From positions 39,866,519-39,930,518 of the forward strand of contig LS997565.1 in NCBI GenBank assembly GCA_000469685.2: DNA of 64,000 nucleotides. Reading direction: 5' to 3'. The notes under the pieces were generated by a model. It had not been told where the DNA came from. It saw only the letters and a program-made list of their open reading frames with translations, and did not search any database. Shown here piece after piece: positions 35,601 through 47,806 of this stretch (positions within the stretch are counted from its first letter, which is position 1; every line of letters starts with the position of its first letter). Both the position numbers and the translations under genes were made by a program. The stretch comes from Haemonchus contortus (taxonomy: Eukaryota; Nematoda; Chromadorea; Rhabditida; Trichostrongylidae).

Positions 35601-35999
35601 TATATGTATATGAAAGGTGTCTGTATACAGTTATACAGCTGACTGGCTTTTCGGTTAATGCGTGTCACTGCAACTAATTTGATCATTTGCCAAGAGTTTG
35701 ATGACCGAAATGTCCACATTGACTATTCATGAACACGATCTCTCACTATGTGCTCTTGTAATTTTCCAGTGTTTTCATCAGAATGCCTGAAAATGTCTTC
35801 AAAAAAAGATTTTCATGATTCTGTTGTCATTTCTTTAGTATACACAAAGTTCCAAAATTGCCTTGTTAAGAAAAAGCTTCTTGGAAGGCGCGTGTATGAA
35901 GCTTGGTAAAGAACGTCCTCAATTCGCACTGTTTTGGGTTCCAAAAAGGCGGGATAGCAAATATGTAATATGTCGGTAATTAAGGGCCGGCAAATGTGG

Positions 36000-36600
36000 T
36001 GTAGTAGCAAGTGGTCAATTACCACAGCTCCATAGTCCCGTATCAAATCCTAGACCGGCATTCGCGCATAACAAGGTCACTGGTTGGAATCCAGGATCGA
36101 TATTCGCTTAAGCCATCCAAGCCTTCCGTCTCCCTCCAAGGTCGACGGGCGTTAGGAACGACTTTGAGTAATCGATTTGCCGCACGCGGCTGTCGCGGAC
36201 CACTCACTCGCCGTTATTACAGCTCTAGCGTTCTTCATACAGCTCAATCGATATGTGATCATTATTTCATGCATATTTCTACTATTAGTACTTTTGTTCT
36301 TGCATTTCTTATCTACTGCTGCATCCTGCTACATTCCTTCGCGTGCGACGCCCCTCTCACCGCGACGCGACCATTTCGTTCCTAATGCACCACACCCCGA
36401 TAAATGGTACCAGACTTGTATGGGAGGATAAAAGCACTGACTCGTACATCGGCTGGCCACCGCAATTCATTGTATAGGCCATATACGCTTTCAATACGCC
36501 ATTACGATACTGAATGGAAGACGAGTGGTGCATCCCCCTGACGGGATTGAATAACGAATCAAGACCTTACCCTTCATCCTGCTGGGACGAATAAAATATG
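36000..36600 (+). repeat. SINE (U3) carrying an inserted element
   Basis: This SINE is orthologous to that at 12505 and is interrupted at about 36144-36400 by extra sequence absent from U1. The insert has imperfect inverted ends (GCGTTAGGAACGAC and, on the other strand, GCATTAGGAACGAA) and is about 255 bp, so it is probably a small DNA transposon/MITE. The partner is in U5 at 63730-64000. Confidence 0.65.
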
Positions 36601-36651
36601 TATATACCTCATAATTATCGTGAACTGTGTCTTAGACTTGCACGTTTGTGA

Positions 36652-36948
36652 TCAGTGTGCAAAATTATGATTAGCCCTAACTACTGATATTCCATCTGAA
36701 TACTGATATTGAGATATACAATCGAAAAAGCGCTTAAAAATATTCCAGGAGCAAAAACATAAAGCAATGGCAGGTAAATTCTTACACCCATTTATGTCCC
36801 CCAGTACAAAGGTATCTGAAGTACAGGACTGAGTTCGTTCTTCGCGAGCTGCTGCTGTGAACATACGAACCCATGCGATACCATTTTTCCTAAAAGCATC
36901 TTTACCGGAAAAGTCCTTCCCCGAATTTATCAAGAAAATATAATGCAC
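36652..36948 (-). other. Conserved exon-like ORF in block alpha (U3)
   Basis: A 98-codon open frame contains AFRKNGIAW, FTAAAREER and DTFVLGDINGCKN. It is the counterpart of the U1 segment 13076-13195 but lacks its TGA. Product unknown. Confidence 0.3.
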
Positions 36949-37351
36949 AACATGGCTACGCTACAGTATGAACTGTAAGGTGATTAAATTGTATTTTATA
37001 AGGAACAAAAACACAGTAATCATCTCTCAAGGAAGTTGCCGACCCCCATCGAATACCGCCCCTCTTCCTAATTTCTCTGTTTGCCATTGTCAAAAACAAG
37101 TTGTTTCTGTGACGTGTTACCTATACTTACTGCTATGCAGGTGAGACAGCTACCATCAATCGCTGCGCTACGCCACAAGACGACTTATAAGCAGTTCTTA
37201 GTTACAGCCCAGCCTTATTCTGCTGGATCGTGTACTTCGGCGCTACATGTGCAGACCAGCTCATCGGCTCCGTAGAAGTCTTGTTCTGACCCTTGCCCCC
37301 TATTTTCATTCCTTCAGGTAAGAATGTGCAAGAAAGAAAGGTACAAACGTA

Positions 37352-37879
37352 CAGTAGCGCTCAAAAGTCTTCGGTAAAATGGGTTTCAGCGGTACTTTTC
37401 AGTCGTAACTCCCTTCCTATTAGATCTAATCATGCGAAATTCCTATATTTGGAGCGTGGGTGTATTGTGAATATTTACCACTATTCACCTGCAATCTGGT
37501 CATGTTCCAGATATTCCAAGAAGCATGAACTCAAAATCGACTGAAAATACAGATGATGGCCCTTCTAGAATCTCTTTCCTTTTTGTCATGTCTGAAGTAT
37601 ACGAGCGGTAATGCTGAACACAGTAGATGAGAAAAACGCACATAAGGTGCGAATAACTGCAGACGTCAACGACTTTACTTTTGGCAAAACCTGCTACCGC
37701 AACAAACACAATACTGCTCTACCTGCGGATACTGCAGTTTCGCAGTCGAACAGTGTAGGGTTGAGTGAAATATGGTCTAGTTAAACATATCCAAATCTCG
37801 AGCGATTTGCTCCACTAAGAAAAAAGTTATGAACGAAAAAGCGCTAAAGCATTTCACCGAAGACTTTTGAGCGCTACTG
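37352..37879. mobile_element. Tc1/mariner-type MITE, 528 bp, TA duplication
   Basis: Terminal inverted repeats of about 30 bp (CAGTAGCGCTCAAAAGTC... on both strands, one mismatch) are flanked by TA on each side (37350-37351 and 37880-37881). U1 has the empty site with a single TA: 'caaacgtatgtgtaaatg' at 13571-13588. There is no transposase frame. CAGT starts and TA targets are typical of Tc1-like elements. Confidence 0.92.
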
Positions 37880-38625
37880 TATGTGTAAATGTCCCATCGA
37901 GCTTTGCATTCACTTTAGACGAAAACTATTTTTTTCCTTTCGAAGCCAATTCAAGATATCCCTTACGATGAGTTATGGGCCTTGTACATGCTGATTTTAT
38001 TTGTCTCAATTGTATGCTTACCAAACTATCCACCAGAAAAGGGAGCATCGCCCTGTAGAGAGTTCTGTTGAAAATAAATGCACGAACAAAATAGTAGTGG
38101 CTTAAGTCTGAATGTAATAGGTTGATGCATAATTATTGCGAATTTTTTCGCGGCTTCCTCTCTCTCAATACAATTTGAGTATTGAGTTCGGGATTCAATA
38201 GAAATGATCTTCTTACTTTACTTAACTAAAATATGCCTAGAAAGTCGCATGATATGGAGAACATCTACATGTTCTCCACATCATGCGCCACATCATGGAA
38301 AGTTGGAAAGTGGTTGACTATTTGACGATCTCAACGAACGTTTGGCGATGGAACAGAAAAGGAAAGGGATCTGTTCCTAATTCCGCAATGTTCACCGGAA
38401 GAACTATTACCAACTGTTCATCGAAAAATTGGCTAGCGAACAGAACTTTCGACGAAGTGGATGGCTTGATGGCCGACATCGAGGCATGGATCGCCTCCAA
38501 GAATCGAAACTTTCTTGCTTGGTAAATCCAACTGCCCAGCAAATGGGAAGCAGTGCTTGACGTAGATGATGGTTAAGTTCCAGAGTAACAAAAGTTGCTG
38601 AAAAAAAAACCGCAGTAGTTACGCA

Positions 38626-38753
38626 TCAACCTAATAGTTTACAAACAGGTGGGAGATATTCATGAGGCTTTCGTTTCTCGGTGACAGGGTAGCCAGCTGG
38701 CGTACAAGTGAATTCTTTTATCCATCTACACTACTTTGGTCGAACACGGAGGA
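38626..38753 (-). other. Conserved exon-like segment (U3)
   Basis: This is the counterpart of 14398-14525. It keeps RWIKEFTCTPAGYPVTEKRK, the CKLLG end and the TGA, but an in-frame TAG precedes RWIKEF. It is probably a decayed exon. Confidence 0.3.
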
Positions 38754-39346
38754 TTAGGAAAAATCGATAGTAAGGGCGAATTTCGATCCTATATAAGGCC
38801 GCAGGTTCAAATTACGAGTAACATCAAAAAGCCACTACAAATCTGATGGAGATTCCAATTTTTCGAGGGTACTTATTGACGTCGCTTACTTTACCCTTTT
38901 CTACTATTGCCGAATTCGTCAAATTTAGATGTAACTTAATGGGCTCAAGTAGAAAAACAGCTTCAAATTGTCATATGAGTACTCCGCATCAGTAGGTTCG
39001 CAACAAACCGGCTTTTCTGTTTCACCTGCAACACCTCTGGTTCCATTATTCATCGACTAGTACAGAAAACGTCTCCAATTGTCCCCATCGGAATGCAGTG
39101 TAGTCCCTTGAGCCTTGTTCGGGTGCGAGAGATGGGGCACACTATTTTCGTTCAGAGTTTCTAAGATGAAGTTTGATCATCGAGATGGTAGTGGGGCTCG
39201 CTTAGTCGCGAGGGATCCGGACAGGAAGCGCCCCAACCGAGCGGTCATGACAAATCCGCCCCTTTCACCTCGGTGCATTCGATGAATTTGTGATCGAAAC
39301 AAAGAAAGCGAGAACAACGATTTATTCTACTCTGTAAGTCATGGGC

Positions 39347-39544
39347 TCATAGCAAAGATGATACTGGTTTGCACTGCTCTGGATTGGCAATAGAGTCTCG
39401 CTGGAATCTCCAGGAGTAGCAGGAAGTGGAGGAGGAGTTTCCATAGTAGAAGGCCGCATTACCATAAGCCAGACAAAGGCCCTTAAAAATGAATATTATC
39501 AGATAAGTCAAGTTGAACAAATGTGTAAAACATGGCCTAATCAT
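39347..39544 (-). CDS. Small ORF family B (U3 copy)
   Basis: A 65-codon frame has the hydrophobic segment YLIIFIFKGLC near its start and the shared ending SCYSWRFQRDSIANPEQC then KPVSSLL and TGA. Against U1, the Cys, SWR, RD, IA.P.QCKPVSSL pattern is kept over many nucleotide changes. Either it is a small secreted peptide or the terminal exon of a larger gene spliced at AAG|GGC (39481). Unrecognised. Confidence 0.35.
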   Translation of the reverse strand: MIRPCFTHLFNLTYLIIFIFKGLCLAYGNAAFYYGNSSSTSCYSWRFQRDSIANPEQCKPVSSLL

Positions 39545-39595
39545 GGCCTACTCAACTATATTTGATCTCAGGCAGACAGTGACTGATTGGTGTTA

Positions 39596-41027
39596 TCCTA
39601 CTTCATATAATTCGCTAAGTGCTAAGTGTCTGTTGGTGTGTCGGTGTGTTTGTGTGTGTGTGTGTGTGTGTCGGTGTGTGTGTTTGACCGGAAATTCATA
39701 ACTCCTGTTCCCGTGGACCTAGAAAGCTCAAACTTGGTAGGAGTACAGGGGGCAGTATGGGAACACTTACGGCGGGTAGCAGGACCGGACCCCGCCCACA
39801 GGGGGCGGGGTGTGCGCGTTCGAAATTTTAGGTCGCAAATTCATAACTCCTGTTCCAGTGGATACAAAGCGTTCAAAATTGGTGGGAGTACAGGGGGTAG
39901 CATGGGAACACTCATGGTAGGTGGTAGCACCAGACTCAGCCTACAGGGGCGGGGTTGTGCGGAGTAAACATTTGAGCGGAACTTCGTAACCTCTGTTTCT
40001 ATGGACCTAGAGAGTTCAAATATGGTAAGATCACAGCTTTTCGTATTAACAGTAAAACCTCGGCTTTTTAATAAGTGGTGTAGGATATGATGGGATCCTA
40101 GATACTCGGTGACAAGAACCGATAATAACTGATAAAAGAAGATAAGGGGCCTGAGAGAGCAAGGGCCACCTGCCGATCGAAATCCTAACGCCTTCGGTAT
40201 TTACGATGTAGCTTTGGCTGTTCAGTATGTTTCATTCGATAAGATGAGATGGTAGAGTAGGGTGACAAAAGGAGTGGTAAGTACAGTTATAAGGACCCAT
40301 TAGCGGCATTACTATAAGCAGATTAGAATTTTGCTCATTTCTTGATATTAGATTACGACCGCTTCACAGCAATGTTTGTGACTTGATGAAGGATCCTCAT
40401 TGTTCGATACCCTCTGCGACAAAATTAACCGACCACCAGTTGTTTGGAACTCTTAACTAATATTATCTCTGTAAAGTAAAAGGCTCATTGATAACACCTG
40501 AAAATGGTGTTATCATCACACAAAATATTTGCCAGTACCGCCCAAGGCTTTGGTTACCTAATAATTCAATCTTTATTGGGTATTTATCTTCAAGAACGAG
40601 AGCAAAAGATCGAGACTCCCAATTAAAGACATAAGTGCCGACTTTCCATAATACCATTACCCTGTTAATCCTTAGTCCAAACTTCGTGTACAGGAAAATA
40701 TTACTTGCCCCGAAGAAGGGGAGGAGAGTTAGCCGATTACTACAACTTTGTCAAAGAAGGAGGGGAGCCTGGCTCAGCTGGGCGAACCGACTTCACATAA
40801 GGAGGATGCCCGGCAGCAGCCGGGCGATCCGACTTAAATTATTGTACAGAAAAAATCGCTCCCCATTCGAAGCTAATACTGAAGGTGTAGAGCTTTAAAA
40901 GAAAAAGGAGAATCCCAAGGGATATTCACGCAGAGCGAATTTCTTACAGGAAGGAGAAGCGCCCGGCGAAGCCGGGCGTCATCATAAGAAGGAGGGAAGC
41001 CCGGCGTTAGCCGGGCGGCCCGACTGG
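39596..41027 (+). mobile_element. Non-autonomous Helitron E4
   Basis: A 1432 bp element that starts TCCTACTTCATATAATTCGC after an A (gtgttA|TCC) and ends GGCCCGACTGG before TTTT. The U1 empty site is 'gtgttattttgtctag' at 15355-15370, an A|T target without duplication. A GT tract (39636-39692) is followed by three subrepeats with 'cctgtt..cgtggacctaga' and 'gggaacac'. Several GC hairpins lie in the last 330 bp (40756-41020). Confidence 0.82.
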
Positions 41028-41063
41028 TTTTGTCTAGATTAGGATACAGTCCTACTACGCTAG

Positions 41064-41350
41064 GTGTGTCTTTGGTTTTTCGGTGTGTGTGTGTGCGTAT
41101 GTGTATGTGTATGTGTATGTGTATGTGCATGTGTATGTGTATGTGTATGTGTACGTGTATGTGTATGTGTATGTGTATGTGTGTGTATGTGTGTACGTGT
41201 GTATGTGCGTGTGCATGTGTATGTGTGTATGTGTGTATGTGTGTATTTGTGTGTATGTGTGTATGTGTGTGTGTGCATGTGTGTGTATGTGTGTATGTGT
41301 GTATGTGTGTATGTGTGTATGTGTGTGTGCACGTGTTGTGTGTGTGTGAC
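41064..41350 (+). repeat. Long GT/ATGTGT microsatellite
   Basis: About 285 bp of (GT)n and (GTATGT)n variants in the expansion-prone tract of Helitron E5. E1 has only about 60 bp here. The Cys/Val and His/Thr open frames on both strands are artefacts of this repeat. Confidence 0.95.
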
Positions 41351-42315
41351 CAGAAATTTATAACGCCTGTTTTTGTGGACCTAATGGGTGGCAGGATCAG
41401 ACTCCCTCTACAGGGAAAGGGGCGTGCGAAATTTGGAGCTGCAAATTCACAACTCCTGTTTACGTGGACCTAGAGCGTGAAATTTGGTAGCATTGCAGCT
41501 TTTCGTATTCAACGTGGAACCTCGACATTTCAATAAGTGGTGTAGGATATGACGGTATCGTAGGTGCTTGGTGGCAGGAACCGATATTTATTTATTTTTT
41601 TATTTGGTGCACGCTTAGGTGCGCTAACTACAATTCCAAGATCACATTAACACAACAACCTGCACTCAATTAAAAGAAGATATGGTTTAAAACAAAAGGT
41701 AGAAAGATAGAAAGATCTCCAGTCAGGCGCAACAAAAAAAGAATGAACCGAAGTATGAAAAAAAGAATGAATATGCACTGCAGGAAGGTCAGATAGGTAC
41801 TACGAGCTGTATGTTGATAATTGAAGAGCATCCACATTTGATTTCGATTGGCGCTAGGGATAACGCCACTCCCAGACAAACACTAGCATACCTTTGGAAT
41901 TGGAGACCGAATTTTCGGATGTTAGGTATTCCCTACCCCTAACAATTCAGCCTCCGACCCGCCATTACGATCATCACAGCCTTAGGAGAATTATCTGGTT
42001 GTGAGATGAGAAAAGGTAATGAAATAAGAAAGTCGAGTTCTAGTGCAAAGGGCTCATGACTAATTCTAATAATTCTCCTCACTGGAAACCTACTACCTGA
42101 CTGAAGGAATCATATACATCTACAATAGTATTAACAAAACGAAACAAACAAACAACAAAGAATAAGAATTGTGACGCAAAGAAAAGAATAGTCTAGCGCG
42201 GACCCTTTATTTCACCACGAGTCAACCAGTTTTGAATATCGTTGCAAAAATCATCAGCAGGAATAAGCTACAAGCGAAATGCTGAATAGATTTTTCCACG
42301 TGTTTGGAAGAGTCT

Positions 42316-43945
42316 TCAAAAATCCTGTATTCCAAGGCGTGATAACAAGTCAATTTTCTTCAACCTATTTTTGAGAACGTTACTGTTCTGCGAAGCGAGA
42401 ACTCCAGTTGGTAACATCTGAAGCCATTTTGCCCCACGGAAAAGTAGAGAGTTATAAGCTTTACAATACTGCTTCTTCATAAGTTTAGGACATTGTAGAG
42501 AGAGCTTGTAGGCGCGCCCTCGACGAGGCCTAATAGTCCAGTAAGTACTTGGCCTCAGCTTCAACTCGCCCTTCAGAAGCTTGACGCAAAAAACCACATC
42601 GTTAAAAATGCGGCGATAGAAAAGCGTTTTGAGTTTGTATCGATGCAGACGCTCTCTATAACCGGGCATACCAATGGGGTAATCTGGATTCGGATACATC
42701 AAAATTCTTGTGAATGTTTGCTGTACCTTCTCTATTTTCACTTGCAACTTTTTTATGTGGGGGCTCCAGATCTGAGATCCATATTCTAAAACTGGGACCA
42801 CACAAGCCTTGTGAAGTTTTATCGAGATTGATGCATCATTATACCGGATGTTTGGGAAAATAGCAAAAAGAACACTATATGCCTTTTGTACAACTAAACT
42901 AATGTGATGATCAAAATTCAGCCCCGTAGAACTACATCTTTGTATGTGTACGGTACCATGATGGCTTCCCCAATGTGAAGTACAGATGTTTTCGACAAAC
43001 TCACAATTATTTCCCAGGCATTAGCCCACTCCATCATGTTATTAATGGACTGGGTTAAGGCTTGATGAATACGACCATGAGTAGTTTCACTATAAACGGC
43101 GTATACTTTTATATCATCAGCATACATGCGAACCTTCACTGCTGGATGAGTAGTCAAAAGATTAGGTAAATCATAAGTATACATCAAGAACAAAATGGGT
43201 GACAAAACACCACCTTGTGGCACGCCGCTAGTGCATGGGTATCGCCTTGAGAAAGAGTCTTCGACTCTAACGCACATGTACCTAAGGCTCAGATAAGACC
43301 GTACCCATTCAAAAAGTGTTCCATCAACAGCTAGTTCTCGGAGCTTGAAGAGTAGTTTTTCGTGACTGACTTTATCGAAAGCTTTTGATAAGTCGAAGTA
43401 TATCACGTCCACACCTTGGTCTTTGTTATAGCCAAGTTCCATTCAAATGTACAGTCAGCCATCAGCGTGCACGTGGAAGCACCCATCAGGAACCCATGTT
43501 GTTTAGGGACTATAATATTGTTTCTTGTCAAATGAAGTTCGTGTTTGTAAAGTATAACTTTTTCTAGCACCTTAACCGTAGAGCTAGTGATGCTAATTGG
43601 GCGGATTGATGACACTACCTTCGCATTCGGAACTTTTGGAATAGCTGTTATAATGGATTCTTTCCAGATGGGAGAAATTTCACAGAACATCAGGGAAGCG
43701 TTTAGAATCATACATATGGGCTTACAAAGAAAGCGAGCACACTTCTTGTATGCAATCTGAGGAACGCCATCTAACGGTACAGAGCAAGAGCTTTTGAGCG
43801 ATTTCAGAATTCGGTGTACATCTTCGGGAGGTAACATAAGAGATGGAGAATCTGGTTGGTAACTGCCCTCTGAAGCTGTATCCAAATTGACTACTGATCC
43901 AGTATATACAGAGGAAAAGAATCGTGCGAGTTTCTGCTTTTTCAT
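42316..43945 (-). pseudogene. LINE reverse transcriptase, broken
   Basis: The frame pieces are 43945-43403, 43442-42918 and 42801-42316. Motifs in order: ISPIWKESIITAIPK, IRPISITSS, VIYFDLSKAFDKVSHEKLL, SGVPQGGVLSPILF, the catalytic YADDIKVY, and downstream PVLEYGSQIWSPHIKK. A frame change near 43420 and loss of continuity between 42918 and 42801 show that it is inactive or needs correction. Confidence 0.85.
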
Positions 43946-44406
43946 AACTACTCGAAACCTCTTTCCAGAGATGTCCTGAAGTATCGGTACGAAGGCGGCA
44001 GTCTGAAGAAAGCAAATAACATTTTCTTATCTGTACTGGAAGCGGCTCGCTTTTCTTTGTAAGCCAAAAATCTTTTTAAGTGATGATCTAGCTCCTTACA
44101 GATTTGCTTATAGCGACAGAGAATCCGGGGGAAACTTTTGTGATTCAGAAAAAAGCCTGACCTGTTGTGCCATCAAATTGTTGATGTGTTTCGGGTACCA
44201 CAACTTCCGGACTTTCTTAGTTTCAAAAGGCACAAATTTAGCGAATCCAGAATAGAGAGTGCGTCAGAATCTTTTGTAGAGGTCATCAACGGATCTATAT
44301 CCATCAAATGGACCTTGCCAGTCAATAAAAGAAAAGTATTTCAAGTGCGAAGCAAAATCAGTCTTGAAAAAATTAGGTAAGGGGAGTTCCCTGAACTCAG
44401 GCTGCG

Positions 44407-45044
44407 CTATGGTAATATCAAAGCGACAACACTATGATCAGACTCAGCAAAAGGCGAACAAACACGCACATTCTTGACCACTGGAGCATTAGCCAGCACT
44501 ATATCCAGAATGGAGCTTCCACGCGTAGGCTGGGTGACAAGCTGAACCAAAGAACAACATCCGAAAAATTCAAGAAATTTGGACGATGCGGAACTTTTAG
44601 CCTTTCCTGTCAACCAGTCTATATCGAGGTTGAAATCGCCGAGAACAATTAGATGCTCATTTGAAAAACAGTGGTCAAGCATAGTTTCTAAAAGACTTTC
44701 GTCGTCATCAGAGGTTGAGTTAGGAGGGCGATATATCAAAATGACCGTAAATCGTGTCGAGGAAAAAAAGTCAAATCCTTGGAGGCAAAGAAGTTCTGAC
44801 TTCAAACGAGGAGTAGCCACGGTAGTTAAGTTCATCGATTTCTTGGTTAGGCAACACACTCAACCACCTCTGAGCCCTGGTCGGTCAACGCGATGAACAG
44901 TATACGGACGACCTGACAGGATTTCAGAATCGATATTTTTGCTGACAACCGAGTTTCCGTTATAAAAAATAGGTCTGGGTTGCAGGCATTTAGAAAATAC
45001 TGGAGGTGATGGAGTTTGTTGCAAAGACTTTTAGAATTGAACAA
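44407..45044 (-). pseudogene. LINE APE endonuclease, broken
   Basis: The N-terminal piece 45044-44847 has NSKSLCNKLHHL and PDLFFITETRLS. The C-terminal piece 44859-44407 has VILIYRPPNS, LIVLGDFNLDIDWL and ESDHSVVALIL. These are apurinic-endonuclease-like motifs with the GDFN and SDH active-site blocks. A frameshift near 44850 separates them. Confidence 0.85.
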
Positions 45045-45936
45045 GTAACATTTTATTCCGGGGAGTGTCCCGCGACTGGCTGAGGGTTTACCGATTGCCG
45101 TGACTTGGGTAACTCATCAGCACGCCACAACTCGCCGCGATACACCACCCAGACACGGCTATTCAGCTTTTCATTTCGCTTTTTACACTCCAGCCGAAGC
45201 TGTAACTGATAAGATAAGGAGAATAAGAGATCACCTACTGATCAAAATCCTAGCGTCTTCTGGTTTCAATATGTTTCAATCGATAAGACGGGATGTAGAG
45301 TAGGGTGACAAAAGTGAGTGGTAAGTGCAGTGATAGGACCCTATTGTCCTAAGCCTAAGCCTACGATGAATTGACGGAGAATTCTGTTCATTTCTTGCTA
45401 TTAGATTACGACCGCTACCCAACATGGTCTGTGACTCAATGAAGGATCCTCTCTGGTCGATATCATTCGCGGCAAAACTTAACCGACCGTTCTTAATCCG
45501 GAATTATCAACTAATGGCATCTTCGTGAAGAAAAAGGCCCATTGATAACGACATATGATAACGGGTTCACATCAGTCGAAGCATTTGTAAGTACCGCCCA
45601 AGGCTCTAGTTGTCTACCAATTAAATTTTTGAAGGGTATTTTTTTAGAAAAGAGAGCTGAAGATCGGCACTTCCAATCAAAGGCGTAAGCACCGATTTTC
45701 TTGAATACCATTCGCATTGACCTGCAAGTTTCTGTTCAAAGCTCGTGTATAGGGAACTACCATTTGTTTCAAAAAAGGAGTGGAGAGTTAGCCGACACCT
45801 ATAATTCTGTCAAAGAAGGAGGAAAGCGCGGCGCTAGTCGGGCGAACCAACTGGTATCATAAATCCACAAAACTGTATCGCAAGAACTTACAACGTCTTT
45901 GGTTGAAACTAAGTCATGCGCCTTGCACATGTCATG

Positions 45937-46774
45937 TTAGTCCTTGTCTTCATTAATTACTTCACATGGAGGAAAGGACTATACAACGGGTGGGCGACAC
46001 ATTGAGCGGTTAGAAAAATTTAAGAAATGAAAAAGTGGTTATGTTCAGTCGGATCTCAGCAAAAATAATATTGGACCCTACCGAGACGAAGGTAGCATAC
46101 ATGCAGTTCTCGATCAAACAACACGCCTTCAAGCAATCGTGAAGGGATGCAGATGTGTTCGCGTACACCTTGAAAGTGTCACCTGGCGAGCCACAATATT
46201 TAGTGAATGTGCAAGAAGGCGATTGAGAGACCTGAAACAAACCTCTCCAAGCACCTCAACATTCTTGAAATCACTGGAAGTTCGATTTCTCTTCACTGGC
46301 TATTACTGAAACATCAGCAATTTTTAAAACCCTTTTGATTTTTTATGGGATTCTTCAGTGGGATTTCGATGAATTGTGATTCTATAGTGGAAACATTTCA
46401 CATATTGCGAACATTTCCTGCTTCACGGTTTTATTTTGAATTCTTCAGTTGCAGTTGAAGGAAAAAGGTTTTTTCCATGATAGTCCAATTACCTCTCAAC
46501 TCTTCGTGGGCATTGAGAGGTCTGCACTGGAAACCTTGGCAGAAGATAACCTCTAGATTCCTTAGACCTCCATCTTAATCTATATCCATTCGTGTTAGGG
46601 TTGATCTGATTGGGTCGGTCAAGGCAGTAAGTGTCATAGGTATATGTGATCGTTATTGCTTCTTATCAGAAATTTCTAGGGACTGGAAATTAGAGACAGC
46701 CAGATTTAGAAGCAAGCAATGAAATATACCTGCAACATGAAAACGACCACTGCAAGTGTTTTACTTGGCCACAT
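45937..46774 (-). CDS. Family A secreted PAN-like cysteine peptide, U3 copy, intact
   Basis: Exon 1 is 46730-46774, exon 2 is 46082-46231 and exon 3 is 45937-45978, together 78 residues plus TAA. A TTTCAG acceptor lies 20 nt before the ATG, fitting spliced-leader addition. Introns are 498 and 103 nt with GT-AG ends, all in phase 0. The precursor begins MWPSKTLAVVVFMLQ then VSQSPSC, a signal peptide with cleavage probably after SQS. Exon 2 has cysteines at residues 7, 13, 33, 37, 38 and 43. Its core SLHDCLKACCLIENCMYATF is PAN/apple-like. Exon 3 adds PPCEVINEDKD. A protein of this size is a single stripped-down cysteine module, presumably secreted; partner and role are unknown. U1, U2 and U4 hold relatives. 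The upstream region to about 48.5 kb has only decayed exon candidates. Confidence 0.6.
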
Positions 46775-47806
46775 CGTTTTGAGAAGACTCGCTTCTGAAA
46801 TGTCAATTCTCACGATAGCAATGCCAAAACAAAAAACCTTCATGGTCAGCGTTTTGTTCAACTGTCCTCACTGAATGAATAAAAAATGAGTTAGCGAAAA
46901 ATAATAGGACATTGTTACAATTACAAAAAATGCGAGGATGATGGTGAATGATAATACAGCCTAAACGGCACCATTTGCTCCAGCTAGGCTAACTTCGTTT
47001 CATTTTCCTCCCAAGTAATGCAAGACTGAATTTTGCACAGTTCTTTGCTATCTGTTCATGTCAAAATATGCCTAACCCTTTTCATTTTTTCAATCAAACT
47101 CTTGGAGGAAATCTGCCACAGACATGACATTAAATGATGATTTCTATGTGACTGAGCTGTTTCTTCATTTTTTCTGGCCATTCACAATGGGAATTTGGAG
47201 TCGCAGTTCATTTGAGAAGTAATTCCTTCTAACAGCATTCTACCTAGTATTCTGACCTGGAGAACCTATTCTTCCTAATCTTCGGACCTACCTGATTCGA
47301 ATTAGTGTATTCACTGTATCACGGAAATATGGGGATATGAAAAGCTTGGTTCACTTGAGCTAAGTCAGATTTCTCGAGCACGGAGATGTGCCTTGAAGTC
47401 AGAAAAAGGAGTGATACCTCATAGTGGTTCCGAACTTTATGTCAGTATTGAACCACTCCTTTCCTGAGATGATTGTCAGCAAAGCAGGAATGGCCCTTGA
47501 GTGGAAGATAGAAAGTAGTTACTTAATGTGTTCAAAGCCTTCACCCCAATAATGACGTTCGAATCATTTAGAGATCGGAGCGATGTTGAAGATGCTTTTC
47601 GAAGAGCAACATCGCAAGAACATCAAAGTTTGTTATGTCTAGTGTTTTATCATCTAGTAGAGCCTCTGAGATTGATAATAAGTTCAACTGTTGGCGAATT
47701 AGAGGATCTCAGAGGTTCGTAATTCGCAGTAATTGGTAACTGCTTCAACAGTCAACAGAATTTTCGGCCTATTTTTTATTAATCCGAAACCTGAATAGGA
47801 CGAATA

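Larger units (their letters stand above)
24140..36268. repeat. Segmental duplication, copy 1 (partner 51872-64000)
   Basis: The sequence is almost base-for-base identical to 51872-64000 at offset 27731-27732. Differences are single bases and one-base indels (for example 25230, 26014, 26765, 29145, 31840), apart from two clusters at about 24450-24590 and 27790-28060. The left edge is where identity falls to roughly nine in ten bases. The right edge is not seen because the window ends. Confidence 0.95.
41586..45202 (-). mobile_element. APE-type non-LTR retrotransposon (CR1/Jockey-like), degenerate
   Basis: The element is inserted on the - strand in Helitron E5. Its 3' end is an A-rich simple repeat (ATTT on the + strand, 41586-41605), as in target-primed integration. 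On the other side host sequence resumes near 'taactgataag' (45203). From 5' to 3' it carries an endonuclease, reverse transcriptase and a C-terminal thumb-like region, in several frames. The 5' part (ORF1) seems to be missing. Confidence 0.85.
41050..45854 (+). mobile_element. Non-autonomous Helitron E5, split by a LINE
   Basis: This is the same insertion as E1 in U1: identical left flank (gtctagattaggatacag), start TCCTACTACGCTAGG, and end ...GCGAACCAACTGG before 'tatcat'. It was therefore present before U1 and U3 separated. A LINE inserted later at about 41586-45202. E4 lies immediately to its left. Confidence 0.75.

Noticed and set aside
41030..41473. Long Cys/Val- and His/Thr-rich open frames on both strands
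   Set aside because: They are translations of the GT/ATGTGT microsatellite and flanking Helitron sequence.
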